Counted from the first letter of the stretch, positions 32,616 to 44,900 are shown. The stretch: 64,000 nucleotides of DNA from Saccharomyces paradoxus (GCF_002079055.1 NC_047488.1:771813-835812), one strand, 5' to 3'. Notes: generated from the letters alone by a model not told the origin. Made by a program: numbers and translations.

Positions 32616-33386
32616 ACAATATATACCGTTGGTCAATACATTAGCAGTATTGGACTAGGCATTCTACTTTTCATTAAGATTTCTAGTATTTTGAGGGGGT
32701 TGCAATGCTTCCAATTGGCCAACAGTGTTGAAACGCTAGCGATCACAACTTTTTCTATATTCTTATTTTACTATGTAAACTTCAAGTAAATACATACTAC
32801 TTTAATAAACCACGAATAAGATGTGGCTGTGAAAAACCTAAAGCGCTCCCAAACCAATCAAAAAGGTATCAGAAAACCTTACTGTAAAGTTTCCCCCACT
32901 TTTCTGTGTTATCACCAGCCCGAGTGCACTTTTTTATAAAGATCTCGTGTAATTATTCAAATCTGACTTTTTTTGCAGTTTTGTTGAAACCACAGTGCGG
33001 CTTTGCAATTTTTGCAAATCGGAATTTGAGTCACAGATCCCAGGAAAGCTCCACACCTTTTTCCACGCAGCAGGCGATAACAATCAGGTTTGCCAAATTA
33101 GATCCAAACTAGACTTCGAGCACTTCTGCCATTCATATTTTCATGAACACTGTCATTTGAAATTTTTCATTTTGAAAAAAAGAAACAGAGAAAAAGAATA
33201 ATATAAATAGATGAACTAAAATGTGTTCTGCTCCACATGAATCTTGTATTTATTTAAACTTAAGTATTCCTATTGTGAAAACATTTTCGATCCAAAATCG
33301 TCAATCCAATTATATAAAAGTCTATTAGCTGACATACAACGTCTCCAAATCAAATCAATAGTTTTAATAATAAAAAAATCTTTGGA
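32616..33386. other. VBA2-SUL1 intergenic region
   Basis: About 770 bp of non-coding sequence upstream of SUL1, holding its promoter. One Met31/Met32-like core is listed separately. Several short frames here look like chance. Confidence 0.5.
32990..32996 (-). promoter_or_regulatory. candidate Met31/Met32 site upstream of SUL1
   Basis: CCACAGT, which reads ACTGTGG on the minus strand, the core of the Met31/Met32 element, about 390 bp upstream of the SUL1 ATG. SUL1 is induced by sulfur limitation through Met4-Cbf1-Met31/32 in S. cerevisiae, so the site fits. I did not find a perfect Cbf1 CACGTG next to it. Confidence 0.4.
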
Positions 33387-35981
33387 ATGCTCGGAAAGAA
33401 TATTTCACATAAGAGCTCAACTGAAGTTTTGGATAATCAGGAGGATGCCGATATCGAAGTTTTTGAATCAGAATATCGTACATATAGAGAATCCGAGGCG
33501 ACAGAAAACAGAGGGGGACTTCTGAATGATGATGAGCAAAATTGGAAGGTTAATAATAGTAAGCAGAAGTTTGAGATAACAAAAAACGAGCTACCAGATG
33601 TCTTGTACGATTCTATTCCAGCGTATGAGGAAAGCACAGTTACTTTAAAGGAATACTACGATCATTCCATCAAAAATAACCTAACCGTGAAATCAGCGGG
33701 GAGCTATTTCATCTCTCTTTTTCCCATTATAAAATGGTTCCCTCACTATAACTTTGCATGGGGCTATGCAGATTTGGTTGCAGGAATCACAGTTGGGTGT
33801 GTGCTTGTACCCCAATCTATGTCATATGCACAAATAGCAAGTTTATCTCCTGAATATGGTTTATACTCCTCTTTTATTGGTGCTTTTATATACTCTTTGT
33901 TTGCGACATCGAAAGACGTTTGTATTGGCCCAGTCGCTGTTATGTCGCTACAAACAGCCAAAGTCATTGCTGAGGTTTTGAAAAAATATCCCGAGGATCA
34001 GACGGAAGTTACGGCTCCTATCATTGCAACTACACTTTGTTTGCTTTGTGGGGTTGTCGCAACTGGATTGGGTATACTGCGCTTGGGCTTTTTGGTGGAA
34101 CTGATTTCTCTAAATGCCGTTGCTGGTTTCATGACAGGTTCCGCATTCAATATTATTTGGGGCCAGGTTCCTGCTCTTATGGGATACAACTCATTGGTGA
34201 ATACTAGAGAAGCAACGTATAAGGTTGTAATTAACTCCCTAAAACACTTACCAAACACAAAGTTAGACGCTGTTTTTGGTTTGATTCCGTTGGTGATCCT
34301 ATATGTATGGAAATGGTGGTGCGGGACATTTGGTATAACTTTGGCAGACAGATATTATCGAAATCAACCAAAGGTGGCAAATAGACTGAAATCCTTCTAT
34401 TTCTACGCACAAGCTATGAGAAACGCCGTCGTTATAATTGTTTTCACTGCCATATCGTGGAGTATAACAAGGAACAAGTCCTCAAGCGAGCGTCCTATCA
34501 GTATTTTAGGGACAGTTCCCTCGGGTTTAAACGAGGTGGGAGTTATGAAAATCCCAGAAGGTTTGCTATCTAATATGAGTTCAGAGATACCTGCTTCAAT
34601 TATTGTTCTGGTGTTAGAACACATCGCTATTTCAAAGTCCTTTGGTAGAATTAACGACTATAAAGTCGTCCCTGACCAAGAACTTATTGCGATTGGTGTG
34701 ACAAACTTGATAGGAACATTTTTCCACTCATACCCAGCAACAGGGTCATTTTCCAGATCTGCTTTGAAAGCAAAATGTAATGTGCGCACCCCATTTTCTG
34801 GGGTATTCACAGGAGGTTGTGTTTTATTAGCACTTTATTGCTTAACTGACGCTTTCTTTTTCATTCCCAAAGCGACATTATCAGCGGTTATTATTCATGC
34901 TGTTTCTGACCTACTAGCCTCATACAAAACCACCTGGACCTTTTGGAAGACCAACCCGTTAGATTGCATTTCATTCATCGTCACGGTATTCATTACAGTG
35001 TTTTCATCTATTGAAAACGGTATATATTTCGCAATGTGTTGGTCATGCGCAATGTTACTATTGAAACAGGCATTCCCTGCCGGCAAATTCCTTGGCCGTG
35101 TTGAGGTGGCAGAAGTATTAAATCCAACAGTACAAAACGGCGTTGACGCTGTGATATCATCTAATGAATTACCTAATGAACTGAGTAAACAAGGGAAGTC
35201 TACCTTTGAGGTTTTACCAGCTCCTGAGTATAAATTTAGTGTAAAGTGGGTTCCATTTGATCATGGATACTCACGAGAATTGAACCGCAACACCACAGTT
35301 CGCCCGCCACCACCGGGTGTCATAGTTTATCGTTTGGGTGATAGTTTTACTTACGTAAACTGTTCGAGGCATTATGACATTATATTTGATCGCATTAAGG
35401 AAGAAACAAGGCGGGGCCAACTTGTAAGCTTAAGGAAAAAGTCCGACCGACCATGGAATGATCCTGGTGAGTGGAAAATGCCACATTCTCTCAAAGCGCT
35501 ATTTAAGTTTAAACGTCATTCAGCAACGACAGATAATGAGCTACCGATTTCAAATGGCAGCAGTAACGGAGAATCATATGAAAAGCCTCTACTGAAAGTT
35601 GTCTGCCTAGATTTTTCCCAAGTTGCCCAAGTAGATTCAACAGCTGTTCAAAGTCTTGTTGACCTGAGAAAGGCTGTAAATAGGTATGCAGATAGACAAG
35701 TCGAATTTCATTTTGCCGGAATTATATCACCATGGATTAAAAGAAGTCTATTGAGTGTTAAATTCGGAACTACAAATGAGGAGTTCAGTGACGACTCTAT
35801 TATCGCTGGCCATTCTAGTTTTCACGTTGCAAAAGTTTTAAAGGATGATGTGGATTATACTGATGAAGACAGCCGTATAAGCACTTCTTACAGTAACTAT
35901 GAAACATTATGTGCTGCGACTGGGACAAATTTACCGTTTTTTCATATCGATATACCCGATTTTTCTAGGTGGGATGTATAG
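33387..35981 (+). CDS. SUL1: high-affinity sulfate permease Sul1
   Basis: SLC26-type proton-coupled sulfate importer of the plasma membrane, induced by sulfur starvation; also takes up toxic analogues such as chromate and selenate. It is 864 aa (859 in S. cerevisiae), differing at the very N-terminus (MLGKNISHKSSTEV). Twelve to fourteen membrane segments span ~residues 130-570, with the family block VPQSMSYAQIASLSPEYGLYSS near 140-165. The C-terminal STAS domain follows (LLKVVCLDFSQVAQVDSTAVQS, ~735-755). The locus is famous for amplification under sulfate limitation in S. cerevisiae. Confidence 0.97.
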   Translation: MLGKNISHKSSTEVLDNQEDADIEVFESEYRTYRESEATENRGGLLNDDEQNWKVNNSKQKFEITKNELPDVLYDSIPAYEESTVTLKEYYDHSIKNNLTVKSAGSYFISLFPIIKWFPHYNFAWGYADLVAGITVGCVLVPQSMSYAQIASLSPEYGLYSSFIGAFIYSLFATSKDVCIGPVAVMSLQTAKVIAEVLKKYPEDQTEVTAPIIATTLCLLCGVVATGLGILRLGFLVELISLNAVAGFMTGSAFNIIWGQVPALMGYNSLVNTREATYKVVINSLKHLPNTKLDAVFGLIPLVILYVWKWWCGTFGITLADRYYRNQPKVANRLKSFYFYAQAMRNAVVIIVFTAISWSITRNKSSSERPISILGTVPSGLNEVGVMKIPEGLLSNMSSEIPASIIVLVLEHIAISKSFGRINDYKVVPDQELIAIGVTNLIGTFFHSYPATGSFSRSALKAKCNVRTPFSGVFTGGCVLLALYCLTDAFFFIPKATLSAVIIHAVSDLLASYKTTWTFWKTNPLDCISFIVTVFITVFSSIENGIYFAMCWSCAMLLLKQAFPAGKFLGRVEVAEVLNPTVQNGVDAVISSNELPNELSKQGKSTFEVLPAPEYKFSVKWVPFDHGYSRELNRNTTVRPPPPGVIVYRLGDSFTYVNCSRHYDIIFDRIKEETRRGQLVSLRKKSDRPWNDPGEWKMPHSLKALFKFKRHSATTDNELPISNGSSNGESYEKPLLKVVCLDFSQVAQVDSTAVQSLVDLRKAVNRYADRQVEFHFAGIISPWIKRSLLSVKFGTTNEEFSDDSIIAGHSSFHVAKVLKDDVDYTDEDSRISTSYSNYETLCAATGTNLPFFHIDIPDFSRWDV

Positions 35982-37025
35982 TATTAAAGGAATAGCAGTA
36001 CGTAGTTTGAATATTCGCCTTTGAATACTGTCAGTTATACATAAAAAGTTAATAGTATTATGAATGAAGCTTACCTTCAAATAACTCTAATATTCGTGAT
36101 TCAGAGGATATTCAAATGGCGAAAAGCGAAAACTAATTTTGCTGCGCATATTGTTACTTCCCGGAAGCCTTAATATACGAGAATGAGACATTTGTTGTAG
36201 CTTATGACATACAAAAGGAAACTATCCACAAGTAAGCTGCTTACCTTTTACAAGTCTCCATTGAGAGTGCGAAAAAATATGCATCTACAAGGAAGCAACG
36301 CGCAGAAACAGCGAATCTATTCAAGCCCTTAAGGCCATTCCGAATGGTTCGATATTCCTCTTAATTTTTTGAAATGACTTTATCGTTTTAAGTAGACAGA
36401 GCTTAAACAAACTCATGTACCATAATGGCAAGAATTACGCTGTGTCATGAATTTGAGACTAAACTACTAGACCTATGGATATGAATTATTAAAGTTACCC
36501 TGAAATTTTAACTATTCAACTTAAAACATTTCATCAGGTGATACATATTGAAGACCACCTCAAAATTCCGTATTAGTACAATAGCAATTTTGCAAAGCGT
36601 GTATCTTTATTATGCTGTACGTTGCGCAATTTCAATTTTCGAGCAATATATTATGAAGCAAGTACTATTTCTATTTGGAAGAAAATTTATTCCCTATTTT
36701 ATCTCTTCCAGCGGATGATCCCAGCAGCAAGTTCTAAAAACAGCCAGTAAAGTGTTCGATGATCCATCTCTTTTGAAATTGATTTTGAAGAGTTCTCCGG
36801 AAATGGATCAGATACCAGGCGTTTCTAAGAAATGAATAAAGATCAGCACATGTGTGGGTTTTGTTAATCAAAAAATGTTGGCGCAACTAAGGAATTTCCT
36901 CTATATCATACGAAAAGCCTTCATTCGGCATAAATTGGGTGCAACTAGACATATAAAAGACAGGACGCTTCTAGGGATGCTTCCAAAATTCACACAATGA
37001 AAGAGCTCAAAAGCTACTGCAGTTA
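35982..37025. other. SUL1-PCA1 intergenic region
   Basis: About 1 kb of AT-rich, non-coding sequence. In S. cerevisiae an origin (ARS228, from memory) lies in this interval. I searched by eye for an 11/11 ARS consensus and found only near matches (for example around 36037), so I do not call an origin. Confidence 0.45.
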
Positions 37026-40000
37026 ATGATGAAACCAAAAAAAGTTTACTTCGGCTTGGATACCAGCGATTGCGAGCGTAGAGCAGTAAATAGTGAGAAA
37101 ATATTAACAGATACTATGCAAGGTAACAGAGGCAAATGTTGTAATGGGCCCGTAGAAATGCATGCTAATGACGATCTAGGACTCTCTTCCCATGGACGCT
37201 GTGCTAATCAGGCCAAAATGGACCCTCAAGAATGTTTGAGTGAGTCTGAGGGGATGTGCGATCGGAGGGAGAATAGGATTGAGGCTGCATTAAATGTAGA
37301 CAGCTGTTGTGGAGATAATCAAACAGGCCACAACTACTCAGATGGGTCCTGTGCTGATGAATGTCGTGCTAACAAGGGGAACGAAACTACGGCTGCATTA
37401 GATGTAGAAAGCTATCGTGGAGATGCTCATAAGGGCGGCAAATATCCAGAGAAGTCTTGTGTTGATAAATGCTGTGTTGAGAGTTCTTCTGTAATGGTCG
37501 AGGAAATTACAGACAGCTGCGAAGCTGGATGTTGTAAAGAACAATTGTTGACCGGCCTTGAAGTTGTTTCAAGCAAGTGCGACGATCAACAGTCTACTCA
37601 CGATACCAGGGAAATACCTCACTTCAAAGCTGATAACTCTAATCAACACGCTGGGAAGGGTAGCTTTTGCTTTGAATCGAAAAACTCTACACTCAAGAAA
37701 AGAGGTTGCAGAGTAGGCAGAAAGAAGATTGAGCTTTCCAGTAAAGCTGAATGCTGCAACATTTCATGTGTTGAACGCCTTGCATCTCGCAGCTCTGAAA
37801 AGAAAATGTTTAACCGTAACACTGATGTTGGAAATTCTGGCAGTTGCTCTAGTGACAGTCTAAGCGAGAAATCCTTAAACGAGCATTACTCTACAATATA
37901 CAATCGTTATTCCTCAATTTTGAAAAATTTAGGTTGCATCTGTAACTATTTGCGTACTTTGGGAAAGGAATCTTGCTGTCTCCCAAAGGTCCGTTTTTGC
38001 AATGGGGACGATGCTTCTATAAAGGCGAAGTATTCTTACCGCAACAACTCTGAACGTCTAACAAGGAAAAGGACCCAAAGAGACGGAAACAAGTTAAGCA
38101 ATAACACTGCCCATGGGGAATTTGTTTGTTCAAAAAGTTGTTGCAATACAATCAAGGATTGCGCTATTACTCCAGCTATCTCTGGACGCTCCTCCACTGA
38201 AGTACCAAAAATCGTATCTGTAGAACCAATTACAGAAATGGGTCATCTTAATCTTGAAGCAGGATCTACTGGTACCGAACACGTCGTTCTTAGTGTCTCG
38301 GGAATGACTTGTACTGGCTGTGAAACAAAACTTAAGAGATCTTTTGACGCCCTTACTTGTGTTCACAATTTGAAGACAAGCCTGATATTATCACAAGCTG
38401 AGTTTGATCTCGATCTTGCTCAGGGATCTGTCAAGGATGTTATTAGGCACTTGGGCAAAACTACAGAATTCAAATACGAACAAATTTTGAATCATGGTTC
38501 TACTATAGATATTGTTGCGCCTTCTATAGCAAAAGATTTCGTCAATGAGAAATGGCCACAAGGCGTCACAGAGCTGAAGATTGTTGAGAAAAACATCGTT
38601 CGTGTGTACTTTGACTCCAAGGTTATAGGTGCCAGAGATCTTGTCAATAAAGGATGGAACGTACCTGTTAATCTTGCTCTGCCTAGTGCTCACCCAACCG
38701 TTGAAGTAGGGAGGAAGCACTTAGTTCGTGTAGGCTATGTGACTGCTCTCTCCATAATATTGACGATTCCGATTCTCGTGATGGCTTGGACTCCACATCT
38801 TCGTGAAAAAGTCTTGACTATGTCCATATCAATGGGGCTTGCAACTATTATCCAATTTGTTATTGCGGGACCATTTTACTCGAATGCTTTGAAGAGTTTG
38901 ATATTTTCCAGGCTTATTGAAATGGATCTCTTGATAGTTTTGAGTACTAGCGCCGCCTACATTTTTTCGATTGTGTCATTTGGATATTTCGTTACGGGAC
39001 GCCCATTATCTACTGAGCAGTTTTTTGAAACTAGTTCTTTGCTTGTAACGCTGATCATGGTTGGTCGCTTTGTGAGTGAGCTAGCCAGACACAAGGCTGT
39101 GAAGTCAATATCAGTACGTTCCTTACAGGCCTCTTCTGCTATCCTCGTTGATGAAGCTGGTAACGAGACAGAAATTGATATCAGGCTTCTCCAATATGGC
39201 GATATTTTCAAGGTTTTACCTGATTCAAAAATTCCAACTGATGGAACAGTCATTTCTGGATCTTCCGAAGTCGACGAAGCATTGATTACGGGCGAATCCA
39301 TGCCAGTGCCAAAAAAATGCCAATCCATTGTCGTTGCCGGATCGGTAAATGGCACTAGTACTTTGTTCGTAAAGCTAATTAAGCTTCCAGGGAACAACAC
39401 CATTAGCACCATAGCCACAATGGTTGATGAAGCAAAATTAACTAAGCCAAAGATCCAAAATTTTGCTGATAGAATTGCAAGTTATTTCGTGCCAACTATC
39501 ATTGGAATCACCGTCGTCACCTTTTTTGTCTGGATAGGAGTTGGAATCAATGTGAAAAAGCAATCACGTTCCGATGCCGTAATCCAGGCCACAATATATG
39601 CTATTACGGTACTCATTGTTTCATGTCCCTGTGCAATTGGACTTGCCGTCCCTATGGTATTTGTTATTGCAAGTGGAGTCGCAGCGAAAAGGGGAGTAAT
39701 TTTTAAGTCAGCAGAGAGTATAGAGGCTGCTCACAACACTTCTCATGTTGTATTTGATAAAACAGGTACTTTAACTGAAGGAAAACTTACTGTTGTACGT
39801 GAAATTATCGGGAATGATCGGCTAAATTCTCAGTCTTTATTACTTGGTTTGACTGAAGGAATTAAACACCCAGTTTCTATCGCAATAGCGTCATATCTCA
39901 AAGAGCAAAGCGTTTCTGCACAGAATGTTTCTGATACAAAAGCTGTAACTGGTAAGGGCGTAGAAGGGTGTTCACACTCTGGCTTGAAGCTACAGGGAGG

Positions 40001-40700
40001 GAACTGTCGTTGGCTTGGTCATAGCGATGACCCTGATGTTCGAGAAGCCCTTGATCAAGGATATTCCGTTTTCTGTTTCAGTGTAAACGGTTCACTCACT
40101 GCTGTCTATGCATTAGAAGACTCTTTACGGGCAGATGCTGTTTCCACTATTAATTCGTTACGCCAAAGAGGGATTTCACTGCACATCTTGTCAGGGGATG
40201 ACGATGGAGCTGTTCGTTCTCTGGCTGCTCGTCTTGAAATTGAAAGCTCCAATATTCGTTCTCACGCAACTCCTGCAGAAAAGGGTGAATATATCAAGGA
40301 CATTGTCGAAGGAAGAAATTTTGACAATTCTTCGCAATCAAAAAGACCGGTTGTTGTTTTCTGCGGTGACGGAACAAACGACGCAATCGCTTTGGCTCAA
40401 GCGACAATTGGAGTTCATATCAATGAAGGAAGTGAGGTTGCCAAGCTAGCTGCTGACGTCGTTATGTTAAAGCCGAAACTTAACAGTATCTTGACCATGA
40501 TGACTGTGAGTCGCAAAGCCATGTTCAAGGTCAAATTGAATTTCATATGGAGTTTTACTTACAACTTATTTGCCATTCTTTTGGCGGCCGGTGCCTTTGT
40601 TGACTTTCATATTCCACCAGAGTATGCAGGTTTGGGGGAACTAGTTAGTATTCTCCCTGTAATCTTTGTGGCCACTCTTCTGCGTTATGCAAGTATTTAG
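37026..40700 (+). CDS. PCA1: cadmium-exporting P1B-type ATPase Pca1
   Basis: Plasma-membrane P-type ATPase that exports cadmium; without metal it is degraded quickly through a Cys-rich N-terminal degron that cadmium masks. It is 1224 aa (1216 in S. cerevisiae). Residues ~1-400 are Cys-rich with many CC pairs. A heavy-metal-associated domain has GMTCTGC with Cys429 and Cys432. The membrane CPC motif is Cys867-Pro-Cys869, the phosphorylation site DKTGT is Asp911, and the hinge GDGTNDA is near the C-terminus. Gly978 (TGKGVEG) aligns with position 970, which is Arg in S288C and inactivates export there. A second ATG directly follows the first. Confidence 0.97.
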   Translation: MMKPKKVYFGLDTSDCERRAVNSEKILTDTMQGNRGKCCNGPVEMHANDDLGLSSHGRCANQAKMDPQECLSESEGMCDRRENRIEAALNVDSCCGDNQTGHNYSDGSCADECRANKGNETTAALDVESYRGDAHKGGKYPEKSCVDKCCVESSSVMVEEITDSCEAGCCKEQLLTGLEVVSSKCDDQQSTHDTREIPHFKADNSNQHAGKGSFCFESKNSTLKKRGCRVGRKKIELSSKAECCNISCVERLASRSSEKKMFNRNTDVGNSGSCSSDSLSEKSLNEHYSTIYNRYSSILKNLGCICNYLRTLGKESCCLPKVRFCNGDDASIKAKYSYRNNSERLTRKRTQRDGNKLSNNTAHGEFVCSKSCCNTIKDCAITPAISGRSSTEVPKIVSVEPITEMGHLNLEAGSTGTEHVVLSVSGMTCTGCETKLKRSFDALTCVHNLKTSLILSQAEFDLDLAQGSVKDVIRHLGKTTEFKYEQILNHGSTIDIVAPSIAKDFVNEKWPQGVTELKIVEKNIVRVYFDSKVIGARDLVNKGWNVPVNLALPSAHPTVEVGRKHLVRVGYVTALSIILTIPILVMAWTPHLREKVLTMSISMGLATIIQFVIAGPFYSNALKSLIFSRLIEMDLLIVLSTSAAYIFSIVSFGYFVTGRPLSTEQFFETSSLLVTLIMVGRFVSELARHKAVKSISVRSLQASSAILVDEAGNETEIDIRLLQYGDIFKVLPDSKIPTDGTVISGSSEVDEALITGESMPVPKKCQSIVVAGSVNGTSTLFVKLIKLPGNNTISTIATMVDEAKLTKPKIQNFADRIASYFVPTIIGITVVTFFVWIGVGINVKKQSRSDAVIQATIYAITVLIVSCPCAIGLAVPMVFVIASGVAAKRGVIFKSAESIEAAHNTSHVVFDKTGTLTEGKLTVVREIIGNDRLNSQSLLLGLTEGIKHPVSIAIASYLKEQSVSAQNVSDTKAVTGKGVEGCSHSGLKLQGGNCRWLGHSDDPDVREALDQGYSVFCFSVNGSLTAVYALEDSLRADAVSTINSLRQRGISLHILSGDDDGAVRSLAARLEIESSNIRSHATPAEKGEYIKDIVEGRNFDNSSQSKRPVVVFCGDGTNDAIALAQATIGVHINEGSEVAKLAADVVMLKPKLNSILTMMTVSRKAMFKVKLNFIWSFTYNLFAILLAAGAFVDFHIPPEYAGLGELVSILPVIFVATLLRYASI

Positions 40701-41195
40701 TCTGAATATTAACTCAGCCTATCACATTTTGCTAGAGTAAGCCGGATACTTATGGGTGACAAGAAATGCTTTGTTGTCTCTTTTGTATCGATGTAATGAA
40801 TACACGTAGAGTAGACGATAAACAGGAGGGAAACAAGAAGACCAGAAGCCTCCTTATTGACAACGTCTTCACGTCAGATAATAAGTCCTTCGAATAATTT
40901 CTAAAAAAAAAAAATTCTAAATATGCTTTGTAATCGGTATATACATGTAGGAATTAGTGTTCTTTTCTTCTTTCTTCCTTTTTGACACTTTGGTATTTTA
41001 TTATTTATTTAATTGTGGAACTTATATAAAAACAAAATACACATAGGCGTGTCAAGTAATAGCAGATCAACTGATAAATTAAAAAAATAATGCGCCTTTA
41101 AGGTTTAAGTAGAGAATGTTATAACACTAAAGTCATTAAGCAACAAAATTGTTCCAGTATTGTAAAACTGAATTCATAACCAAAACATGCTATGT
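40701..41195. other. PCA1-PHO89 convergent 3' region
   Basis: About 500 bp between convergent genes. AT-rich with an A10 run near 40905, consistent with 3' ends for both genes. No other feature seen. Confidence 0.5.
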
Positions 41196-42920
41196 TTATG
41201 TCATTTGGTATTCTCCGCCAAAGCGAGGAGCATTCAAAATGATACCATTTATGATACCGGCAATCAAACCGGCAATTGGCAAAGTTAAAAACCAACCAGA
41301 ATAACACCAGGCCACCATTCTCCAATTAACTGATTTGAGGTCCTTGTTACACAAACCAACGGCGACGATACCACCAACAGCGATTTGAGTAGTTGATGTA
41401 GGGATACCTAGTTGGGTAGCCATAACAGTAGTAATAGCAGCAGCTAATTCAATTGAGAAACCTCTTGATGGAGACTGTAAAATCATCTTATTACCCAAGT
41501 TTTTGATAATATTGTAACCATAAGTCCAGCAACCAATAACTAAGGCAATACCACCATAAGCTAATACCCATACGGGAACTTCTGACTTAGCCCCGATAGT
41601 ATTAGTTTTCCAAATCACATAAACAGCAGACAAGGGACCGGTAGCATTGGCAACGTCATTAGCTCCATGAGCGAAGGACATAGTAGCTGCTGTAATAGCT
41701 TGGAGAACTGAATAGATATATTCTACCCTATTATCGTAGAATTTTGATCTCTTGTACATGTCTTTCAGGTCACCGGATAACATATCCCTATCATTAACTT
41801 GAGCATGAATAACGTCTTGAGTCCAACCATGAGAAATGACTAACCAAGATAGCAAAGGCCACTTCTTAGGTCCTTGCTTTAATAATGACCACCAGTACTG
41901 TTTAGTTGACAGCTTTGTTTCTGGTTCAGTTTCTGTTCTAACCAAATCCACTTCCTGAATATCTTCTTTGTTTTTAACGGAATCATTAGAGTTACTGGCT
42001 GCCTTATTTTCTTCGTCTTCAACGGAAACAGTTGTTCCAAGATCTCTTCTACCCTCGTAATAATCAATTGTTAGTTGATGGCCTTCTGGCATTGGAGGAA
42101 TATCGTCAGTGGACTTGAAGTAAAAAGATGGACCTCTGAAAATATCAATCAACTTTAGAGTCCAATCTTGGTCTAAAACCTTTCTTCTGTAAAATGGGTA
42201 GAAAAAAATGAAGTAAACGATCGAAGCGATTGCGCCTGTGAGAACGATAGACACTGCAGTTTCAGTTTCAGATAAATCGTCTAAATGTAGATTTGGAGAA
42301 CCCTTCCAGACAATTAACATTGTTAAGATAGAGAAAGTGGCGAATACTAAAACACCAACCAGCAGTAAAGCATTCTTAATCGACCTCTCCAAGGACTTAA
42401 CCTCAAGGACAGAAAATCTAGAAATTGAGAAAACTATAGCAGCAATCACGCCCGCTAAGATTGGAGCAATGAACCACGACGCAATAATCTGAGAAACACC
42501 ACTCCAACCCCAAACAACACCGTTAGCTCCACCGGCCGCGATACCAGCACCAATTGTACCACCAACAATAGAATGTGTGGTAGAGACTGGCATTCCGATT
42601 GCAGTAGCAAATGTTAACCAACATGATGAGCCAATCAAAGCACTAGTCATAGTAAGCATTAAAACAGCAGGATCATTGGTAAAAATAGAGGAGTCTATGA
42701 TATTATTCTTAATGGTACCAGAAACTCTAGCACCTGCCAGAACAGCACCCAAGAACTCACAGAGGCCCGCTAAAACCATGGCTTGCCAGTATTTTAGAGA
42801 TCTAGAAGAAATAGACGACGCGAAAGAGTTCGCAACGTCGTTCGCCCCGATGTTAAAGGCGTCCAAAAATGCAAATAACATCGCTATGGCAAAAATATAA
42901 TCAAACTGATGTAAAGCCAT
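41196..42920 (-). CDS. PHO89: Na+/phosphate cotransporter Pho89
   Basis: Plasma-membrane sodium-coupled phosphate importer of the PiT/SLC20 family, active at alkaline pH and induced by phosphate starvation through Pho4 and by calcineurin. It is 574 aa, the same as S. cerevisiae. Both PiT signature repeats are visible: FNIGANDVANSFASS in the N-terminal half and FAHGANDVANATGPL in the C-terminal half. These inverted repeats flank a large hydrophilic loop (residues ~260-360) with acidic and Lys-rich parts. The ATG at 42918-42920 gives MALHQFDYIFAIAM. Confidence 0.97.
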   Translation of the reverse strand: MALHQFDYIFAIAMLFAFLDAFNIGANDVANSFASSISSRSLKYWQAMVLAGLCEFLGAVLAGARVSGTIKNNIIDSSIFTNDPAVLMLTMTSALIGSSCWLTFATAIGMPVSTTHSIVGGTIGAGIAAGGANGVVWGWSGVSQIIASWFIAPILAGVIAAIVFSISRFSVLEVKSLERSIKNALLLVGVLVFATFSILTMLIVWKGSPNLHLDDLSETETAVSIVLTGAIASIVYFIFFYPFYRRKVLDQDWTLKLIDIFRGPSFYFKSTDDIPPMPEGHQLTIDYYEGRRDLGTTVSVEDEENKAASNSNDSVKNKEDIQEVDLVRTETEPETKLSTKQYWWSLLKQGPKKWPLLSWLVISHGWTQDVIHAQVNDRDMLSGDLKDMYKRSKFYDNRVEYIYSVLQAITAATMSFAHGANDVANATGPLSAVYVIWKTNTIGAKSEVPVWVLAYGGIALVIGCWTYGYNIIKNLGNKMILQSPSRGFSIELAAAITTVMATQLGIPTSTTQIAVGGIVAVGLCNKDLKSVNWRMVAWCYSGWFLTLPIAGLIAGIINGIILNAPRFGGEYQMT

Positions 42921-43239
42921 TTTTGCTGATCCTTGTTTATATTGCTTTGATTAGATATGTTCCAGTTTTCTTACCTTTGATCTATGTCACTCATTTTTAT
43001 GATAATATTATGTAAAGGAATCCTAATGTCAAAGATCGTTTTTAATTGATTTATATAGAATTTTATTCATATTGAAAACCGGGCTTAGTTACAAGAATTG
43101 TTTGGAGATATCAAACTATTAAACGTCGTAAAAGAAATTTACAACGGATTGAGTTAATCTAATGATTTACATAATGGAAGGGTTCGAAGTGGCTGTGACA
43201 TCTACTATTGATAAATTATACTTATTACGCTATGTCTCC

Positions 43240-43245
43240 CACGTG
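43240..43245. promoter_or_regulatory. Pho4-type UAS (CACGTG) upstream of PHO89
   Basis: The palindrome CACGTG lies about 320 bp upstream of the PHO89 ATG. On the minus strand the context is GCACGTGGG, identical to the high-affinity Pho4 site of the PHO5 UASp2 type. PHO89 is a known Pho4 target. A weaker CACGTT core occurs at 43380-43385. Confidence 0.7.
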
Positions 43246-43379
43246 CTGCATTGTCATATGCAATTTATTTAGATTACATAAACTCATTTGTACGGCACAT
43301 TTTTAGAGCCTTTCGACGACTCGGGTCAATTTTTAGCAATTTTCCAACATTTAAGGGCCCACTGACAAATTAATGGCAC

Positions 43380-43385
43380 AACGTG
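43380..43385 (-). promoter_or_regulatory. candidate low-affinity Pho4 site (CACGTT)
   Basis: AACGTG on the plus strand, CACGTT on the minus strand in the context CCCCACGTTGTG, about 460 bp upstream of PHO89. It resembles the weaker UASp1 type of Pho4 site and pairs with the strong site nearer the gene. Confidence 0.35.
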
Positions 43386-44889
43386 GGGATGACGAAATAC
43401 AGAAAAAAGAAAAAAATTGTCTATAGCACAGCCACACACCCTTATGGTCGAAGCCGTTCTGTTCTCGGTGTGCCGCGATCTGTGAAATTTAAACTTTTTG
43501 CGGGTGAAACTGAGATTTCTGAAACTAGATTTTCCGGTTTCGCCAAAGAAAGATGCATGGAATTGTAAAATTAAACTGATGTAAGGGATAAGATAGTAAA
43601 TATTTCGCCAAATGTTCGGGTGATGAGCACACAGTGCTCGTATAGCAGCATAAATATTTATAGTCAAAACTTAACCTATAGCAGTTAGTTTGGTGTTGTT
43701 AAACCATGCATCTCTGTCAGAAGAAATTATAAGGCCCGTCTTATAGAAATAGATATATAGCATATACCGGGCACTGGAAATGTTCGTAGATCTTGTGATA
43801 CAATCGATACGTTAGCATGTCATTTGTACAGAAATTTCTTCCTTATTGTACAAATGTGAAGTCAACGTACAGTTAAATTTCAAAGAGGTAAGAGCCCATC
43901 ATGTCAGAAAGCTGATAGCAGGGCTACGCGGTTTAACAGAATCTATTCAACAGATGATTTTCTCCTTCAATAGTGGAACTATTATTCCAAGAGAGAGTTC
44001 AAGCGCCGCATGCATCGGTCTATGGCGCCCCATAGAATATTATTTCAGCGGCCGAGCTGAGAAATGTTGAAGGTAAAGGACCATATTAATACCTGGATGA
44101 GAAACTGTCACGTTACTTCTGATGTTGGGTCGTGATTATCTATCATAGAAATTGGACGTTCCGACATTACTGGAGTTACTGTGGTGGGAAGAGGGGATAC
44201 GAAAATGCAAGAGACTTATGAAGATCTTCAGGTCGCAGTCTAGCGCAATAGTCATGCTTAATATAATCCTATCCCTTCTCAGTGACATAGATTCGCATAG
44301 CAACGTTGACTATATATGTGGAAAAAAATGTATATGGGAAAGACATGTTGAAGAAGTTAGGCAAGTAGATGTGAAGATTAAATATACCTCTTGACAAAAT
44401 AATGTTTTTAAGATAATTTGGAAAAAAAGGCTAATATCTATTCAGGTTCACGGTTCTCCCATATTAAGCTGCAAATAATATGTATTCTGCTGTTTCCATT
44501 GGATTATATACTGGTGCCAAACGGTGAGGTTATAAAACAGTAAGTTAATAACAAGAGACACGACAACTTGGTTGAATAATATATCTTCTATTTTGTTTGT
44601 TCAAGATATTTTATGACGAATAATACTTGCAAAATTCAAATAATAATAATACGATACTACGAGACTACTTTATGAAGGTTAATACTAGGTAACCAAATCG
44701 GGCCGGCAAGATGATGAAGCCGGGACTGTATCCCTGAATGGTTTTTAAAGAAGATCTTAAAAAAAGTTCACTTTTTCGATGATTCATCTAAAACCACTAA
44801 GGAAAACCTGTGACCTGCTTTTATTTCGTACTCGAATTTTCTCGTTCACTTTGCGTTGCCATTCCACGGCCATGCGCAATTTACCCCGC

Positions 44890-44900
44890 CCCCGGATTTT
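44890..44900 (-). promoter_or_regulatory. candidate Mig1 glucose-repression site
   Basis: Reads AAAATCCGGGG on the minus strand, which fits the Mig1 consensus of an A/T run followed by S-Y-GGGG. It lies about 145 bp upstream of the MAL-type activator. MAL regulators are repressed by Mig1 in S. cerevisiae, so the position makes sense. Confidence 0.5.

Noticed and set aside
36030-36045. ARS consensus in the SUL1-PCA1 interval
   Set aside because: Only near matches by eye; an origin is known in this interval in S. cerevisiae but I cannot place it.
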